64,000 nucleotides of DNA from Isoetes taiwanensis (lineage: Eukaryota > Streptophyta > Lycopodiopsida > Isoetales > Isoetaceae), in the NCBI GenBank assembly GCA_021234155.1, contig JAJEKV010000002.1:9386409-9450408 (forward strand). Direction: 5' to 3'. Below are positions 1 through 11,761 of this stretch, one piece after another (position 1 is the first letter of the stretch; the number at the start of each line of letters is the position of its first letter). The notes under the pieces are model-generated. The model saw nothing but the letters and a program-made list of their open reading frames with translations, was not told the origin of the DNA and ran no database searches. The position numbers and the translations under genes were made by a program.

Positions 1-1742
1 CTCATAACTAGTGTTGAACTAGAATGGTTCGAATGAGGCGCCTTTATATATAGGTCTTGACTTCTAGACCGAAGGCCAGGATCACGCACTCTCGATGAAC
101 TTGAAGTCCTTTTCTTTTTCTTAATCTCCATTAAATATACTCGAAGTTGCACTCTGTGAGAAACTCCATCCAATGTCATTGTCTCAAATTGAGGGGTGGT
201 TGCATTTTAATATATTGGAGGCTTTGGTGGTCAGTATGTTTCCTACCAAGCAGATGAGAAGTTCTTGGTCGTGGATTGGATAGCGCTGCTGAGCATCATT
301 CATCTTCTTTGAATCATAAGCCACAACCCTTCCTTCCTGCTTCCCCCCATTGCAATCTTGCCTGCATCTGTCGCTATCAACTTGTGCTTACTTGGGTCAA
401 GTAGGGTCACCACTGGTGCTGGAGTTAAGGCTTCTTTGAGCTTATCAAAGAAAGCTTAAACATTCTGGATCCAATGTGCAACCGAATCCTTGATTTTTTG
501 GTGCTCAGTAAGATCTAAAAGAGGAATTTCCCACTTAGCAAAGTCCTTGATAAATTTCTTATAATACCCTGCAAAATCCAAGAAACTCCTTACCTTCAAG
601 ACATTCTTCGATGCTGACCAATCAATAATTGCTTCGATCTTTGATGTATTGGTGGAGATTCTCCCTGCTGACACCACATGGACCAAATACTCCACCTTAG
701 ATATTGCAAGATTGCACTTCAAAAACTTAGCAAAAAGATGGTGCCATCTCAATTTTTCCAACACCCTTCTCAAATGGACTATATGCTCCTCCATCGACTT
801 GTTGTAGATCAGGATGTTGTTGAAGAAAATGATAATGAACTTGTCTAAGAAATCCTGAAGACGTCATTCATTAGACGCATATGGGAGCATTTGATAGACA
901 AAAGGGCATTACTATGACACACAAGGCGATCTTATGAATGTTCTCCTCCTTTATTCTTATTCGGTGATAAATAGATTTCAAAATAATCTTAGAGAAAGAA
1001 TTTTGCTTTCTGGTGGTCCACCAAATCATCTACGCTTGATAAGGCATACTTGTTCTTTATCATCTGCTTGTTGCGCTGTCTGTAGTCGCTACACATCCTT
1101 AGATTTCCATCTTTCTTCTTCATGAAGAGAATGGATGCCCTGAAGGGTGGCACACTAGGCCGAATAAATTCAAGTTCAAGCAACTTTTTCAACTGCTTCT
1201 TGAGCTCTGTTATCTCGGAGTGCTCATTCTATATAAGGAGCCTTGCTAGTCGGCTTTTAAATTACAAGTTACAGAGTGATTTCACACTCTATGTATGCAC
1301 CTCTATAGAGATTGGAAGCTTCAGTTTGATCTAAAATATGTCATCCGAGACTCCACTGATTAGTTTGGCAATTGGCTTAAGCATCTAATCTGAAGTAGCA
1401 TCTTTCTTCTTACTATTGATGTCGCGAGTGACATTTCTGGCAGAATATTATTTAGTCCCTTTTTTCCTTAGAGCATGATCTTTCCGTGCTAGTTTGCAGT
1501 GTTTTATCTAGCTAAAGCGGAAACCACGCTTACCGAAAGCTTTATTATTCTAGACCTATTGGATGGATGTTTCTTCTTGCTCTAGGCTGACATAAGTTTT
1601 AAATTTGGCGGTTGTTCTTTCTTATTTATTTGCAGGCTTTTTCTTTTCGTATTTTTCTTGACATATGCGGATCGGCGTTTTTGTCTTCTTGCCGTTAATA
1701 GGCGTAAAGCTTATCTCTCATGTTCCTTTAACAGATTTGGCT
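1..1742 (-). mobile_element. Ty3/gypsy retrotransposon fragment (older, left)
   Basis: This is the remnant of a minus-strand Ty3/gypsy LTR retrotransposon cut by the left window edge. Its recognisable part is the reverse transcriptase at about 456-1192. The stretch from 1200 to 1742 would hold the upstream gag/protease part, but I could not follow a reading frame there. Its right side abuts the left LTR of a second gypsy element at 1748, so the second element probably inserted into this one. No LTR of this element is visible. The RT motifs read like a chromovirus-type element; the lineage is an inference. Confidence 0.7.
456..1192 (-). pseudogene. gypsy reverse transcriptase, frameshifted, YVDD box lost
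   Basis: The product would be the retrotransposon reverse transcriptase that copies element RNA into DNA. Reading right to left, 1192-989 encodes the N-terminal RT blocks (FMKKKDGNLRMCSDYRQ, then KYALSSVDDLVD). 794-456 encodes the thumb/connection part (LEKLRWHHLFAKFLKCNLAI, then VRSFLDFAGYYKKFIKDF), which is typical of gypsy RTs. The two blocks are in different frames, with stops between them. The catalytic box expected as F-x-D-D is read here as FFNNIL at about 809-828, so both metal-binding aspartates are replaced by asparagine. The element cannot be active. The family call is firm; the chromovirus lineage is less so. Confidence 0.8.
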
Positions 1743-1747
1743 GATGA

Positions 1748-3587
1748 TGTTGTCTTTCCACGAGAATCCTTACCAGCTATGATGCACAAATCTCTAAATT
1801 GTGGGATTTCCTAAAAGATACTTGCAAGTCATTGTTTAGGGTCTGAGGCAAGGAATGTGATGAGGGGATGTGAAAGATGAAAAAGAGTGCAAGATGAAAT
1901 GGTAGGGTGATATGTAGATCGAGGTGTATGGTAGGATTTTTACGCAACAAAGTAGTGAAAATGATTGAAGAAAAACTTGGGGATCTTGAGACAAACTTCC
2001 TTTGAATCTTGGATGAATTTTTTAACGGAACAAATTACGTGAATAGCTATCAATTTAGCTAAATCTAGATAATATCGGATAACTTGAATTGAACAACTCA
2101 TTTGTTGATAAAGATTGATGGGAGTGCATTGGCAAAGTTCGCCCGGAAATGGGTAACCGCGTAAAAATGGGAAAACCTAATTTTTTGAAAAAACTTCAAT
2201 CGATTGAAGAAAGGAAACACCATGAATTGCTCAAAGCTTTTCTCCAGTTATCTTAGGAACATAATACCTTTGTCGAGGGTAATCCATTCGATCACTCACG
2301 AAATAGAATTTGTATACAGAACTTCAGTCTTAGCTTTCCAAGAACAAAGGCGAGGTTCTAATCAAAATCTCCTCTCACACGCCATAGAATATTTCCGGAT
2401 GCGTCTTTGCTGGAGCTGTGTGTCGGGGAGTAGTTAGAGCTCAATTTATGCGCATATGGCTCGAACTCTTTTTCCAAAAATAGGCAATACTCTGTTCTTG
2501 GCATGATCTCTAGTAATTGACATCTTCTTCATGATTGATTGGTTCAGTCGGTTATGATCAGTGAAGCTGCTACGCATCACACTCAAATTAGCGCGGAGAT
2601 CCATAGAAGACTTAATGGATCTTGGCGAATTTTTCTTCAATGGATATATCCATGAGGCCAAAATCGAAAGAATCGAAGCCCGGGGATATATAGCCCAATC
2701 CGCAAACTTTAAATTGGCGTGTCTTGCCCACGTGGGATTGATTACCTCCAGCCCCTGCGAAGGTGAGCCCGTGGAGAGTGATTGGGTGGAAAGGAATCTA
2801 GGTCGAGTAGAATAGGACAATTTTTTATATTTTTCAAAGGGCCACGATTCCCAAGAAATTGGAATTTAAGGTCTATATAGGGTCTTTTGGAAGTTTTTGT
2901 GCCAGGTGGCATATTTTCATTAGGGCTACAAGATGATGTGGACCATTTTGAAAAATGGCACTTTGATTTTGGCTAAAAAGGTAAGATGTTGGTATTGGGC
3001 AATGGATGGTGACATGATGAAATGATGACTTGGCATAGTGAAGGATGATGTGGCAAAAGTCAAACATGGCTTTAAGTGAATTTTCGAGATTTTAAATGCT
3101 TATATGATATTTTTGATGAGGTGGCATGATTTTGTAAGTGGCAAAGATATAATAAGTTGGATGACAAAGCATTTTTGAACAAGATTGTGCATCCACAGGT
3201 GGCATTTTGACTCTTGATGACGTAGCAGGGTATTTTTAGAAAGTGTGCGGCACATGGCTTTCCATTTTTGACTTCCTTGGCTTTTGACATTTTGGCACTT
3301 TAGGATGATATTCTGGATGCCACTTGGCAAAGGTATAGATTTTTGGCATTTTGGATTTTAGGCATCTTTAGAAGCATATTTAGCTAGCGATAGAAATTCT
3401 GAAAAAATGGGAGATAGGCTCAAAAATTTGGGAGAAAATCAAAGGATGGCTAGTTTTGGCTAGAGGATTTGTGAGGTACTCACGGCCTAGATTCTTCCAG
3501 CTGATACTTTTCCTTAATAGCTCTCAATGCCGGAATTTTCTTCATATCTTCATCTCTTCTTCATGTTGCCACTTCAAGGGGGCAACA
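1748..3587 (-). repeat. left LTR (3' LTR of the minus-strand gypsy element)
   Basis: This is an LTR of about 1840 bp starting TGTTGTCTTTC and ending GGGGGCAACA on the plus strand. It aligns along its whole length to 9916-11761, with many substitutions and 1-5 bp indels. Because the element codes on the minus strand, this copy is the 3' LTR. A polypurine tract is not obvious next to it: the adjacent coding strand is pyrimidine-rich except for a short agtaaaga. Open frames inside it (for example around 2446-2820) are not conserved in the other copy. Confidence 0.8.
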
Positions 3588-5244
3588 TCTTTACTAAAAA
3601 GAAAAAATGTTTGAGTCCCCGACCTTGAAACTATTAAAACTTCTCGACATCTGGATGAATTATCACGATACGAAATATCGAGCTTCTTAGAATCGACATA
3701 AAAAGCATCTGAAAGTGCAAATATGAGAGTGAATGCAAATCAATGCATATCACGATTTCACGAGAGATAATATAAGGTTTTCTTGAGGTCTTCATGAATG
3801 GAAAATGGTGCGGAATAGGAAGCCCCGGATAGGTATGTGTACTTCACATTTTGGTGATAGATGCGCAACTTTGAACACAGCGACAACTTTTGAACCTTTG
3901 TAACTTGTAGAATTACGCTACCATGTTCTTTTGACTTCCCATAAGTGTTGACTTGGGGAGCGTCAAAAATCACTTCGATGATCTTGTGAATAAAGGCGAT
4001 ACTTTTAGGATTTCGGCTACCCATTCTTGTAGGAGTCTTGGATGAAGCTAGAATGTTATGGAAGGTCACGGAACTTACATTCTAGAAGAAGATGTAATGG
4101 TCTGCAAATTTGCCCAAAAGAAAAATAAGCGGTGGTATAAAGGCGGCTGAGTGGTAAAGAAGGATGATCCACCGCAAATAACATATGAAATAGAGAGTTA
4201 GGAGTACTTTTTTTATGATGCACGAGGGGTGAATAGCATTTGTAGGTGATGAATAAAAGTATGAGCAAGGCTTATATGAATGGGAGAGACCAATAAATGA
4301 AAAATGAATGGTATGGAAGACTAGGATGGTCACGCAAATGACTATGATGACTTAGATTAGTACTTCAATCACGGTATTCATCCGAGATGTTAGAATAAGC
4401 CCATTCATGATGATTTTGAGTTCACGCATGTGAGCACAACTTTAGGAAGGCAATGGTTTCTGGCTTTAAGCGGAACAACTAATGAACACACAAATGAGAA
4501 ACTAGCGTTAAAGATCAAAACACATACTTTTCTTTTTCGACTTTTCTTCTTTTTGTGTTTTTCTCCCCATAGTGTTAGCCAAATCATGCTCTAGAAGCGA
4601 TTTCAACTACTTCAACCTTTTTTTTAGACTACCTACAACTATACTATGCTTAGCGTTAGCTAGTTTAAGATCAATAAGCTTTCAAAGTCTTTGTGCATTG
4701 AGAGGATTTGGCAAAATCCTCTCGGTCTAACTCTTGTAAGTAATATGAGTTTCTCCGGCCTTAATGAAGAAATGACAAATTGCTTTAATTTGCGAGAGAA
4801 AACTTACCTAGAAGCGGGATCTACGTTTTTAGCTAGCAAGCACCAAATCCACCAGCGATAGTTGACTTCTCGCTTGTTTTATTAAAATTTCTTCTTGATT
4901 TTTCATCTTGCGTCTGTTATCACATGAGTCTTATCTAAAGAGTTCCTCAAAGGCTAGCATCTGTGACACGCACCGAGGATAACATCCTCTTCACTTTTTG
5001 ACTTGTATTTGCATCATCCTTGGCGAAGTACGCAGCCTCAAAGGGTAGAATGGCTGAAATTACCATATACAATAGAAGTGTTTTTATAGCCACTTTATAA
5101 GTGGTTACGTAGAGACGAGGAGCGCCAAGATCCGCTTTATGCGGAAACTGTAGAAACCTATCCTCTTGTGTACCATAATGGATATAGTGCCTATTGGTGG
5201 ATTCACGGCCATTTCTGAGGGTAAATCATGTGAGAACTTTTTTG
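3588..5244. other. interior/3' end of the gypsy element, no gene seen
   Basis: This lies between the integrase remnant and the 3' LTR. It should be the C-terminal integrase and the 3' untranslated part. The open frames here (3758-4069 minus; 4056-4333 minus in two frames) have no recognisable domain and overlap in different frames. Confidence 0.5.
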
Positions 5245-5893
5245 TATGTCTTATCTCAAACAGTGGGTAAGCTTGTCTATTACTTCATTCACAAAAGTTC
5301 CTGCAATGGGAAACAATCACTGAAAATGGTACTCCAAACCTAGCACATATATTAGGCGGTAGGAAACTTTGGCATGGTATCGCATTTGCACTTGTCAATG
5401 GAGTTGCTTCCAGCCCATTTAGTGAAGAAGTCACGTAGCTTAACTAAGGATGTATTCATGTTTGGCGAGGAAGATGGATGTATAGGACCAACAAATCTAA
5501 TCCCCAAACCCGGCGAGAAATGGGCGGGGGACCTGGCGGGTGAAAGGGTACCTTCAGAAGGTTTGGCATGCTTTTTGGCCAGTCAGGCCTTTCTGCGCAC
5601 GACATCATGATGAAGTGTAGGCCGAGTATCGAGAACTTAAATTTTTCTTGGTACGTGGCATCCATAGAATAGCCTGTGAGAGGTCATGAGCATGTCTTAG
5701 AGCTTGTACTGTTCTTCTTGATAAGCACCTCAACAAAATCGTGAAGGCATCTTCCTGCAAATGTCCTCAACGGCACATATGGTAGACATCTTCTTCTAAA
5801 CTTAACTTTCTGGATGGTGAAAATGTGGGCGGGGAGATCTCTGATGTCCTTAGATAATTGACAATGGAGTTGCATCAAGACTGGTTTCTCCAA
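5245..5893 (-). pseudogene. gypsy integrase remnant
   Basis: This is the integrase that inserts the cDNA copy. On the minus strand, 5665-5456 ends with WGLDLLVLYIHLP, the 'WGLDxxGPI' start of the catalytic core. In shifted frames follow FFTKWAGS (usual D-Y-F-T-K-W-A-E), DTIAKF and FVNEVIDKLTHCLR (usual D-N-G-T-x-F). The second catalytic Asp region is damaged. The piece at 5893-5684 probably belongs to the zinc-binding N-terminus but has lost a clear HHCC pattern. Integrase downstream of RT supports the Ty3/gypsy call. Confidence 0.7.
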
Positions 5894-6487
5894 CTAAATG
5901 ACATACCTCTTCTTAACGATCCTCTTAGGAGAATTCAAATCATATTTAATAAGAAGGCATAGGGTATGAAACTACTTTCGGATCCTTTTACGCTTTGACA
6001 GATGGACTTCAATGGCAAAGTCTTGAAGCTATGGCAACCCACTTATAGAACTTGGTCTTGGGGCTTACATTTACCATACAACATTGGAAGAGGATTTGAC
6101 CTTCATATAGACTTAGATCTTTGGAGCTTGCATCGGAAGATAGAGGAAATTTAGTGGTCAAAATATTGAATGTGAGACTTCTCTCACAAATTTGGGTAAT
6201 TCACCTACATTAATGCGACCAACTTTGCTCTGCATAATTTGTTACCCTTTTGTTACGAAATAAGGCTAATCTCGACAAATGATGCTAAGCATTATATAAA
6301 CTTGGAAATCTTCATTTGGTTTTAGGGGCGGAAGTGTATTACCTTCTTCTTTGAGCTCTTCTTTGATCAATTCAAATGCCCTTTGGCAATCTTCACATTC
6401 CATCAATGGAACTTTTTTGGCTTGTATTTTTTAGATACATACCCTCACTGGTGAGCTTGATGATGCAAAATGAGAGGATACAGATCC

Positions 6488-7105
6488 TCAAGCAAGTGTA
6501 CCAACAAAACCTTTGATCTGCTTCAATATTTTAGATGCTGGAGGTCGAGAACCTAAATGAAGCATGCCGCGGCCAATCCCGAACTCCTTCCTCGCGATAT
6601 CGATGGCTAGCAGCCTGCTGTGAGTAAAAAACAAACACTTCTTTGGATTTAAGTTCCTGTGGATGCGCACAAAGAAAACATATTAGAGATTGTTTGAGAT
6701 GATCTTCAAAGAGGTGGCGAATCAAATCATCCGGAAAAAGCCACGAAATCTTGGGAGATAATGACTCAAAAATATTGTTCATTGCCCTACGAAGGTTGGG
6801 GGCATTTTTTCAAATAATGGCGTTCTTAGCATCATATAAGTTCCCAAAGATTGTAATGAAGCCGGTTTTTGGCTGTGATAAAGGAATCAACTTCTATTTT
6901 GGATTTGAAACGGAAAGCCATCCACATAAGAGAATGAGCTTCTTTTTCCACTCATGGTATGCAAAACTTCTTCTAAGCGGTAGAGGATACAGCGGTCTTT
7001 GGTTATGGCCTTATTGATATCTACGAAATGTAACCTGATTCTAAGTTGGCCACTTCTCTTCTTGGTGGCACAATGCAGAACCACTTCGAGATTCCAATGT
7101 CTCAC
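6488..7105 (-). pseudogene. gypsy reverse transcriptase remnant
   Basis: This is the reverse transcriptase of the second gypsy element. From right to left the minus strand encodes the block KKRSGQLRIRLHFVDINKAI plus TKDR, matching the 'LR..VDFxxxNKAxxKDxxPLP' motif. LEEVLHTMSG and a damaged SF.DGF..F.QIQ follow. After a frameshift come a DDLIRH-like box and LNPKKCLF, the block after the catalytic site. RLLAIDIARKEFGI corresponds to the usual 'LLGxIVSxxGIEID' segment. At least two frameshifts separate these blocks. Together with the integrase to its left it shows the element codes on the minus strand. Confidence 0.75.
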
Positions 7106-7109
7106 ATAT

Positions 7110-9299
7110 CGGCTTAGAACTCTCCATGATTTTTAATTCTTCATAGATGCAATTGTGACAGGGCAATTTATCCTGTAATTACGTTGAACGGGATCGAGCC
7201 ATCTTTTACTTTTATTTCAAATTTTGCTTTTAGAAATTCCTTTTAGTTGAGTAATCCCAAGCAAAAGAGACATCACGAGAATTCTTGACCTGACATAGGA
7301 AATGAGTTAAAAGCAAGGCTCGGGGGAGCTTTTTGGATAACTTCGGGGGTTCTAGTTTGGCCATTCTTTTGGATACAAATGACTTGCTCTCTGCTTGCCT
7401 CCTCTATCCCTATAGTTAAGTGGACAAGTCTGTGAGGTTGACTCTTCTTCTGAAAGGCTCCTTCGTGAAATCAATTATGGTACTTTGTGCTTTGTCTACT
7501 TCACTATTCAAATGCCTAGGGATATGCTCTATAGTCAGGGCCTCCAAATTTGTCCTAATAATTGCGACTACTCTTCTTTAAGTTGTACTAACTAGCAGAT
7601 ACTTGGTTTGGGTATACCTCTTGGACTTGATTGCACACGGTGAGAGTCTCCTTATCTAAACTTCTTTAGGATTCCCATCATGTAAGCTTCACGGAAGTTG
7701 CAATCAAAGCTTGATACTCTTGCCTCATTAGAGGTTATATTTTTGTAGTGCTAACATTTTTGTACTTGTCAAAACCTCTGGGCTTTAATGATGGCCGGCT
7801 GACCATGGGAAGGCACAACTCCTTCTGCTACAAGCGCCATCAAGAACAATGTATGAGTATGCTCATCAAGTTTTGCTCTTCTTCTTCCAAAGGGGATCTA
7901 CATAGATGTTGGCACACACCTACATCTTTATAGATTAGTGCATCATCAATTAAAAGGCAAATTCTTCTTGGAGTTTACCTTCACAGTTGTAGGGGAAGTG
8001 TGACTTCTTGCTTACCATCTGTGCATTTACCTCCTCCCCAATCGGCTGCAGAAACCACCTTGAACCATTTACACACTTTAAAGAAGGTCATAGGCCTTAA
8101 TCGAGAAAGGAAGCGTACTACAACAACAAAGTCAGAGTCATCTTGATGCCCCCTACATCTGTCAAGACATCATTAGCGACTCCTTTTGGTTGTACACTCT
8201 CATTAGCAAAAGATTTGAGAATAATTGGTCTTTACTTGAGAAGTGATTTTTTTAACTCTCTAAAGAGTCCACTAATATGTAAGGCATGATATTTATACAC
8301 GAGCCTCCGGCATCAAGATGATGACTTTAGAGTGTTTACCTTCGACTTGAGCTTCACATGAGAATATACGGGGTCTTTCCCAACTCTAGAGATGTTGTGA
8401 ATGATGGGATTCACGAATTCTCCTCTATAAGTGTTTGACCGCTCTATAGGAAGGTGCTATTTTTAACAAGGTCAAAACATCTAGAGGTGACTCTAGTAGA
8501 CTTCAATACTAGTCCAACTTCCACTATACAGCCGGAGCTGTCATTTTGAGGTGGCTGGCTCTGTAACCACCAGGCGGGGAAGGAAAACTATGTTATTTCT
8601 AGGCATGTTGGCTTCTTGAAGTCTGGATCTTAGGCTATAGAATTACCAGTGACCAAGACCTCTTAACTTCTCTTGAAGTTCATCGCACCTCAACCTCATG
8701 TCCGAGCTTGACATGAAGAGGATGCATCTGATCTGCAGCATCTTTCAACATATACTCTTTGATCTTGCACCTGTCTTCATAATGGCTGTTTCTTTACAAT
8801 GCCAGATAAGCGAGGGCCTCTTTGATGTGGCCCTTTTATCACATCTGGTAGGCTTGGACCCGGCCAGTACTTTTCTGAATAAACATTTCTTTACGGTAAG
8901 AATTACAATGCTTTCTACTTTGTGTAGAATCGAAGACTTGAAGTCGAGGTTACTCATCTCAGATTGCTGGAGCCTTCTTGAGCTCAGAGGATTTGCTTAG
9001 TAACCTCCATAAATGTCTCTGCCAGTCCTGTATTGATTGCAATTTTGAGGTTAGTGGCTTACTGACTTAGAAATCTCTTCTCTCATATCTTCTTCAAAAG
9101 AATTTTTTCTTCTTCAGCGTACACACAGGTTCATAGTTAGTCACCACAATCATTGGAAATAATCAAGATCAAGCGTGCTCAAAAGTAGAAAATGCAGCCC
9201 TTAACTGCTGATCTCAATTGCTTTGGAAAATACCCTTGGTAATGTGTCTCAAAGCGTTGTTGTTGATGTATCTTCATTAACTTCTTATGCTTGAAGTCT
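7110..9299 (-). other. gypsy interior without readable domains
   Basis: This is the stretch between gag and RT of the second gypsy element. It should contain the nucleocapsid and protease coding region, but I found no CCHC knuckle or DTG/DSG protease motif I could defend. Short open frames on either strand (for example 8698-9000 plus, 8745-8957 minus) overlap each other and have no recognisable content. Confidence 0.5.
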
Positions 9300-9760
9300 A
9301 AACTTCAAACTGCTTTAAGGTAATCAAATGCAAAGGAGGATTATCAACGCCTTTGACTCACACTTTATCATGCTCTCCAAATCTATCCAACATAAGCTTC
9401 TATGCTTTCATCACTTCTAATGAGAAAGAGAATCAATTCTTTGAAGCAAAGTTTGAGAGTCACCGAGATTAGCCAAACCTATCAATGAATCTGCTCCTCA
9501 TCTCTTCAAATGTGTAGAACACCATAAATCTTTCTTTGGAAGTGTTAAACCATTTTAGTAGCAAGGTCATCGAGGATAAAGCTTGAACAATTCCAACTTG
9601 AATAACTCACAGGAGCATGATTCCTAAAATAATCATCAAATGATTTTAGAAATACCTCAAGGGTTTCTTTTCTACATCTCACTCGAAGTACATGAAGGAA
9701 GTCTCAACTGAATAGGGTCCAGCATAGTTGCCTAGAGTCTTTAGCTGGCTGCTTTGTGAC
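9300..9760 (-). pseudogene. gypsy gag (capsid) remnant
   Basis: Reading leftward from the 5' LTR, the minus strand gives pieces of a retrotransposon capsid protein: YFRNHAPVSY, then LLKWFNTSKERFMVFYTFEE, then RSRFIDRFG, then ESIEAYVG and RFGEHDKV. This is the tryptophan / SWEEF-like / RF / SxxxY layout of gypsy Gag proteins. The blocks lie in all three frames, so several indels interrupt the gene. The position directly inside the 5' LTR is what is expected for gag. Protease could not be located between here and the RT. Confidence 0.6.
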
Positions 9761-9915
9761 TATTCTTGTAACGCCAACCAGGCTCCAAGGCATATCTTAG
9801 TGATGGCTAGGCTCTCCATCACCATCCATATCTGTACTGATCTTCCTTGGAGTGCCTCACCATGAGGGCTCTCAGTTTTACAGGATTTTTAGAGAATCGG
9901 TAGGACCTCAAAAGA

Positions 9916-11761
9916 TGTTGTCTTTCTGATCCTTACATGTGATGCACAAATCTACAGAATTGTGGGATTTCCTAAAAGATACTTGCCAAGTGCATTGTTT
10001 AGGGTCGCGAGAGAGCCAAAGATGTGATGGGATGTGAAAAAGATGAGAAAAGAAGGTACAAATGTGAGGAAATGAGGTGATATGTGAATCTGGTGTATGG
10101 TAGGATTTTTAACAACAAAGTAGTGAAAATGATTGAAGAAAAACTTGGGATCTTGAGACAAACTTCCTTTGAATCTGAGGATGAATTTTGAACAAATTAA
10201 GCGAGGAATAGCTATCAATTTAGCTAAATCTAAGATAATATCAGATAGCTTGGAATTGATTTCAACTCATTTATTGATAAAGGTTGATGGGGAGTCATTG
10301 GCAAAGTTCACGAGGAAATGGTGACAAGTAAAATGGGAAAACCCTAATTTTTTGAAAAAACTTCAATCGATTAGAAGAAACACCATGAATTGCTCAAGAA
10401 AACTTTCACCAATGAGGATTATCTTAGGAACGCATAATACAACGTCGGGTAATCCATTCGATCACTCACGAAATAGGGTATCGGAACTTCCGAATCTTGG
10501 CTTTCAAGAACAAGGAACACAATCAAAAATCTCCTCTCACGCCATAGAATCTGGCTCGAGGATGCGTCTTTATAGACACAATGTCGAGGTAGTTAGAGCT
10601 CAATTTGTGCATATGGCTCTGAACTCTTTTTTCCCAAAATAGGCAATACCTACATTCTTGGCATGATCTCTATTAATTGACATCTTCTTCATGATTCGAT
10701 TGGTTCGGAGTCGGTTATGATCAGTGACTGCATCCTCAAATTGCAGCCCGGGGAGGTGAGAATCATAGAACCCTAATGGATCTTGCAAAATTTTCTTCAA
10801 TGGATATATCCACACAGGCCAAAATCGAAAAAGTCAATGAGGGATATATAGCCCAATCCATAAAACTTTTAAATTGGCGTGTCTTGCGCATTGATTCGGT
10901 GCCTCCATAGCCCCCTGCATACAGGTGAGCCGATGGAGAAGATGGTGTTGGAAAAGATGGAATTAATTAAAGAATGGAACAATTTTTTTTATATTTTTCA
11001 AAGGAGACACGATTCCCAAAATTAGATTTAAAAGGTCTATATAGGGTCTTTTTGGAAGTTTTGTGCCGAGGTGGCATATTTTCGTGGGGCTACAAGATGA
11101 TGTGGGCAAATTTTGAAAAAATGGCACTTTGATTTTGGCTAAAAGGTGAATCAATGGTATTTGGGCAATGGATGGTGACATGATGAAATGATGACTTGGC
11201 ATAGTGTGAAGGATGATGTGGCAAAGTCAAACGCACTACCTAAGTGAATTTTCGAGATTTTAAATGCCCCTTGATATTTTTGATGAGGGTGGCATATTGA
11301 TTTTTGGCCAATGTAAAGATATAACAAAGTTGGATGACAAAGCATTTTTTTTTGAACAAGGTGGCCATCCCTAGGTGGCATTTGACTCTTGATGACATGG
11401 CAAAGTGCATTTTTGAAGTGTGCCTTTTGGCTTTCATTTTGACTTTCCTTGACTTTGACATTTTTGGCACTTTAGGATGATGACTAGAGTGCCACTTGGC
11501 AAGGTATAGATTTTGGCATTTTTGGATTTTTAGGCATCTTTAGAAGCATATTTAATTTGCTTGATAGGGGAAATTCAAGAAAAAAATAGGAGATAGGCTC
11601 AAAAATTTGGGAAAAATCAAGGATGGCTAGTTTGGCTAGAGGATTTGGTACTTTCACGGCCTAGATTCTCTTCAGCTGATACTTTTCCTTAATAGCTCCT
11701 CAATACTTAGAATTTTCTTCATATCTTCATCTCTTCTTCATGTTACCCTTCAGGGGCAACA
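9916..11761 (-). repeat. right LTR (5' LTR of the minus-strand gypsy element)
   Basis: This is an LTR of about 1846 bp with the same TGTTG...CAACA ends as the copy at 1748-3587. It should carry the element promoter on the minus strand. The sequence next to its left edge, where a tRNA primer site is expected, does not match the initiator-methionine type, so the primer is unresolved. The high divergence from its partner points to an old insertion, or to consensus errors, because LTRs are identical when an element inserts. Confidence 0.8.

Larger units (their letters stand above)
1748..11761 (-). mobile_element. Ty3/gypsy LTR retrotransposon, nearly full length, decayed
   Basis: Two direct repeats of ~1.84 kb (1748-3587 and 9916-11761) flank a 6.3 kb interior. 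On the minus strand the interior shows, from right to left, gag (about 9.76-9.3 kb), RT (7.1-6.5 kb) and integrase (5.67-5.25 kb). RT before integrase is the Ty3/gypsy order. The LTR ends are TGTTG...CAACA. The 5 bp flanks are GATGA on the left and CGTGA on the right, which agree only in the last three bases, so a target-site duplication is not proven. Every domain has frameshifts and stops, so the element is dead. The Tat-like wording of the RT and integrase motifs is an inference. Confidence 0.8.

Noticed and set aside
2446-2820. 124-codon minus-strand open frame in the left LTR
   Set aside because: It lies in LTR sequence, and the corresponding position in the other LTR (10.6-10.8 kb) is not open in the same way.
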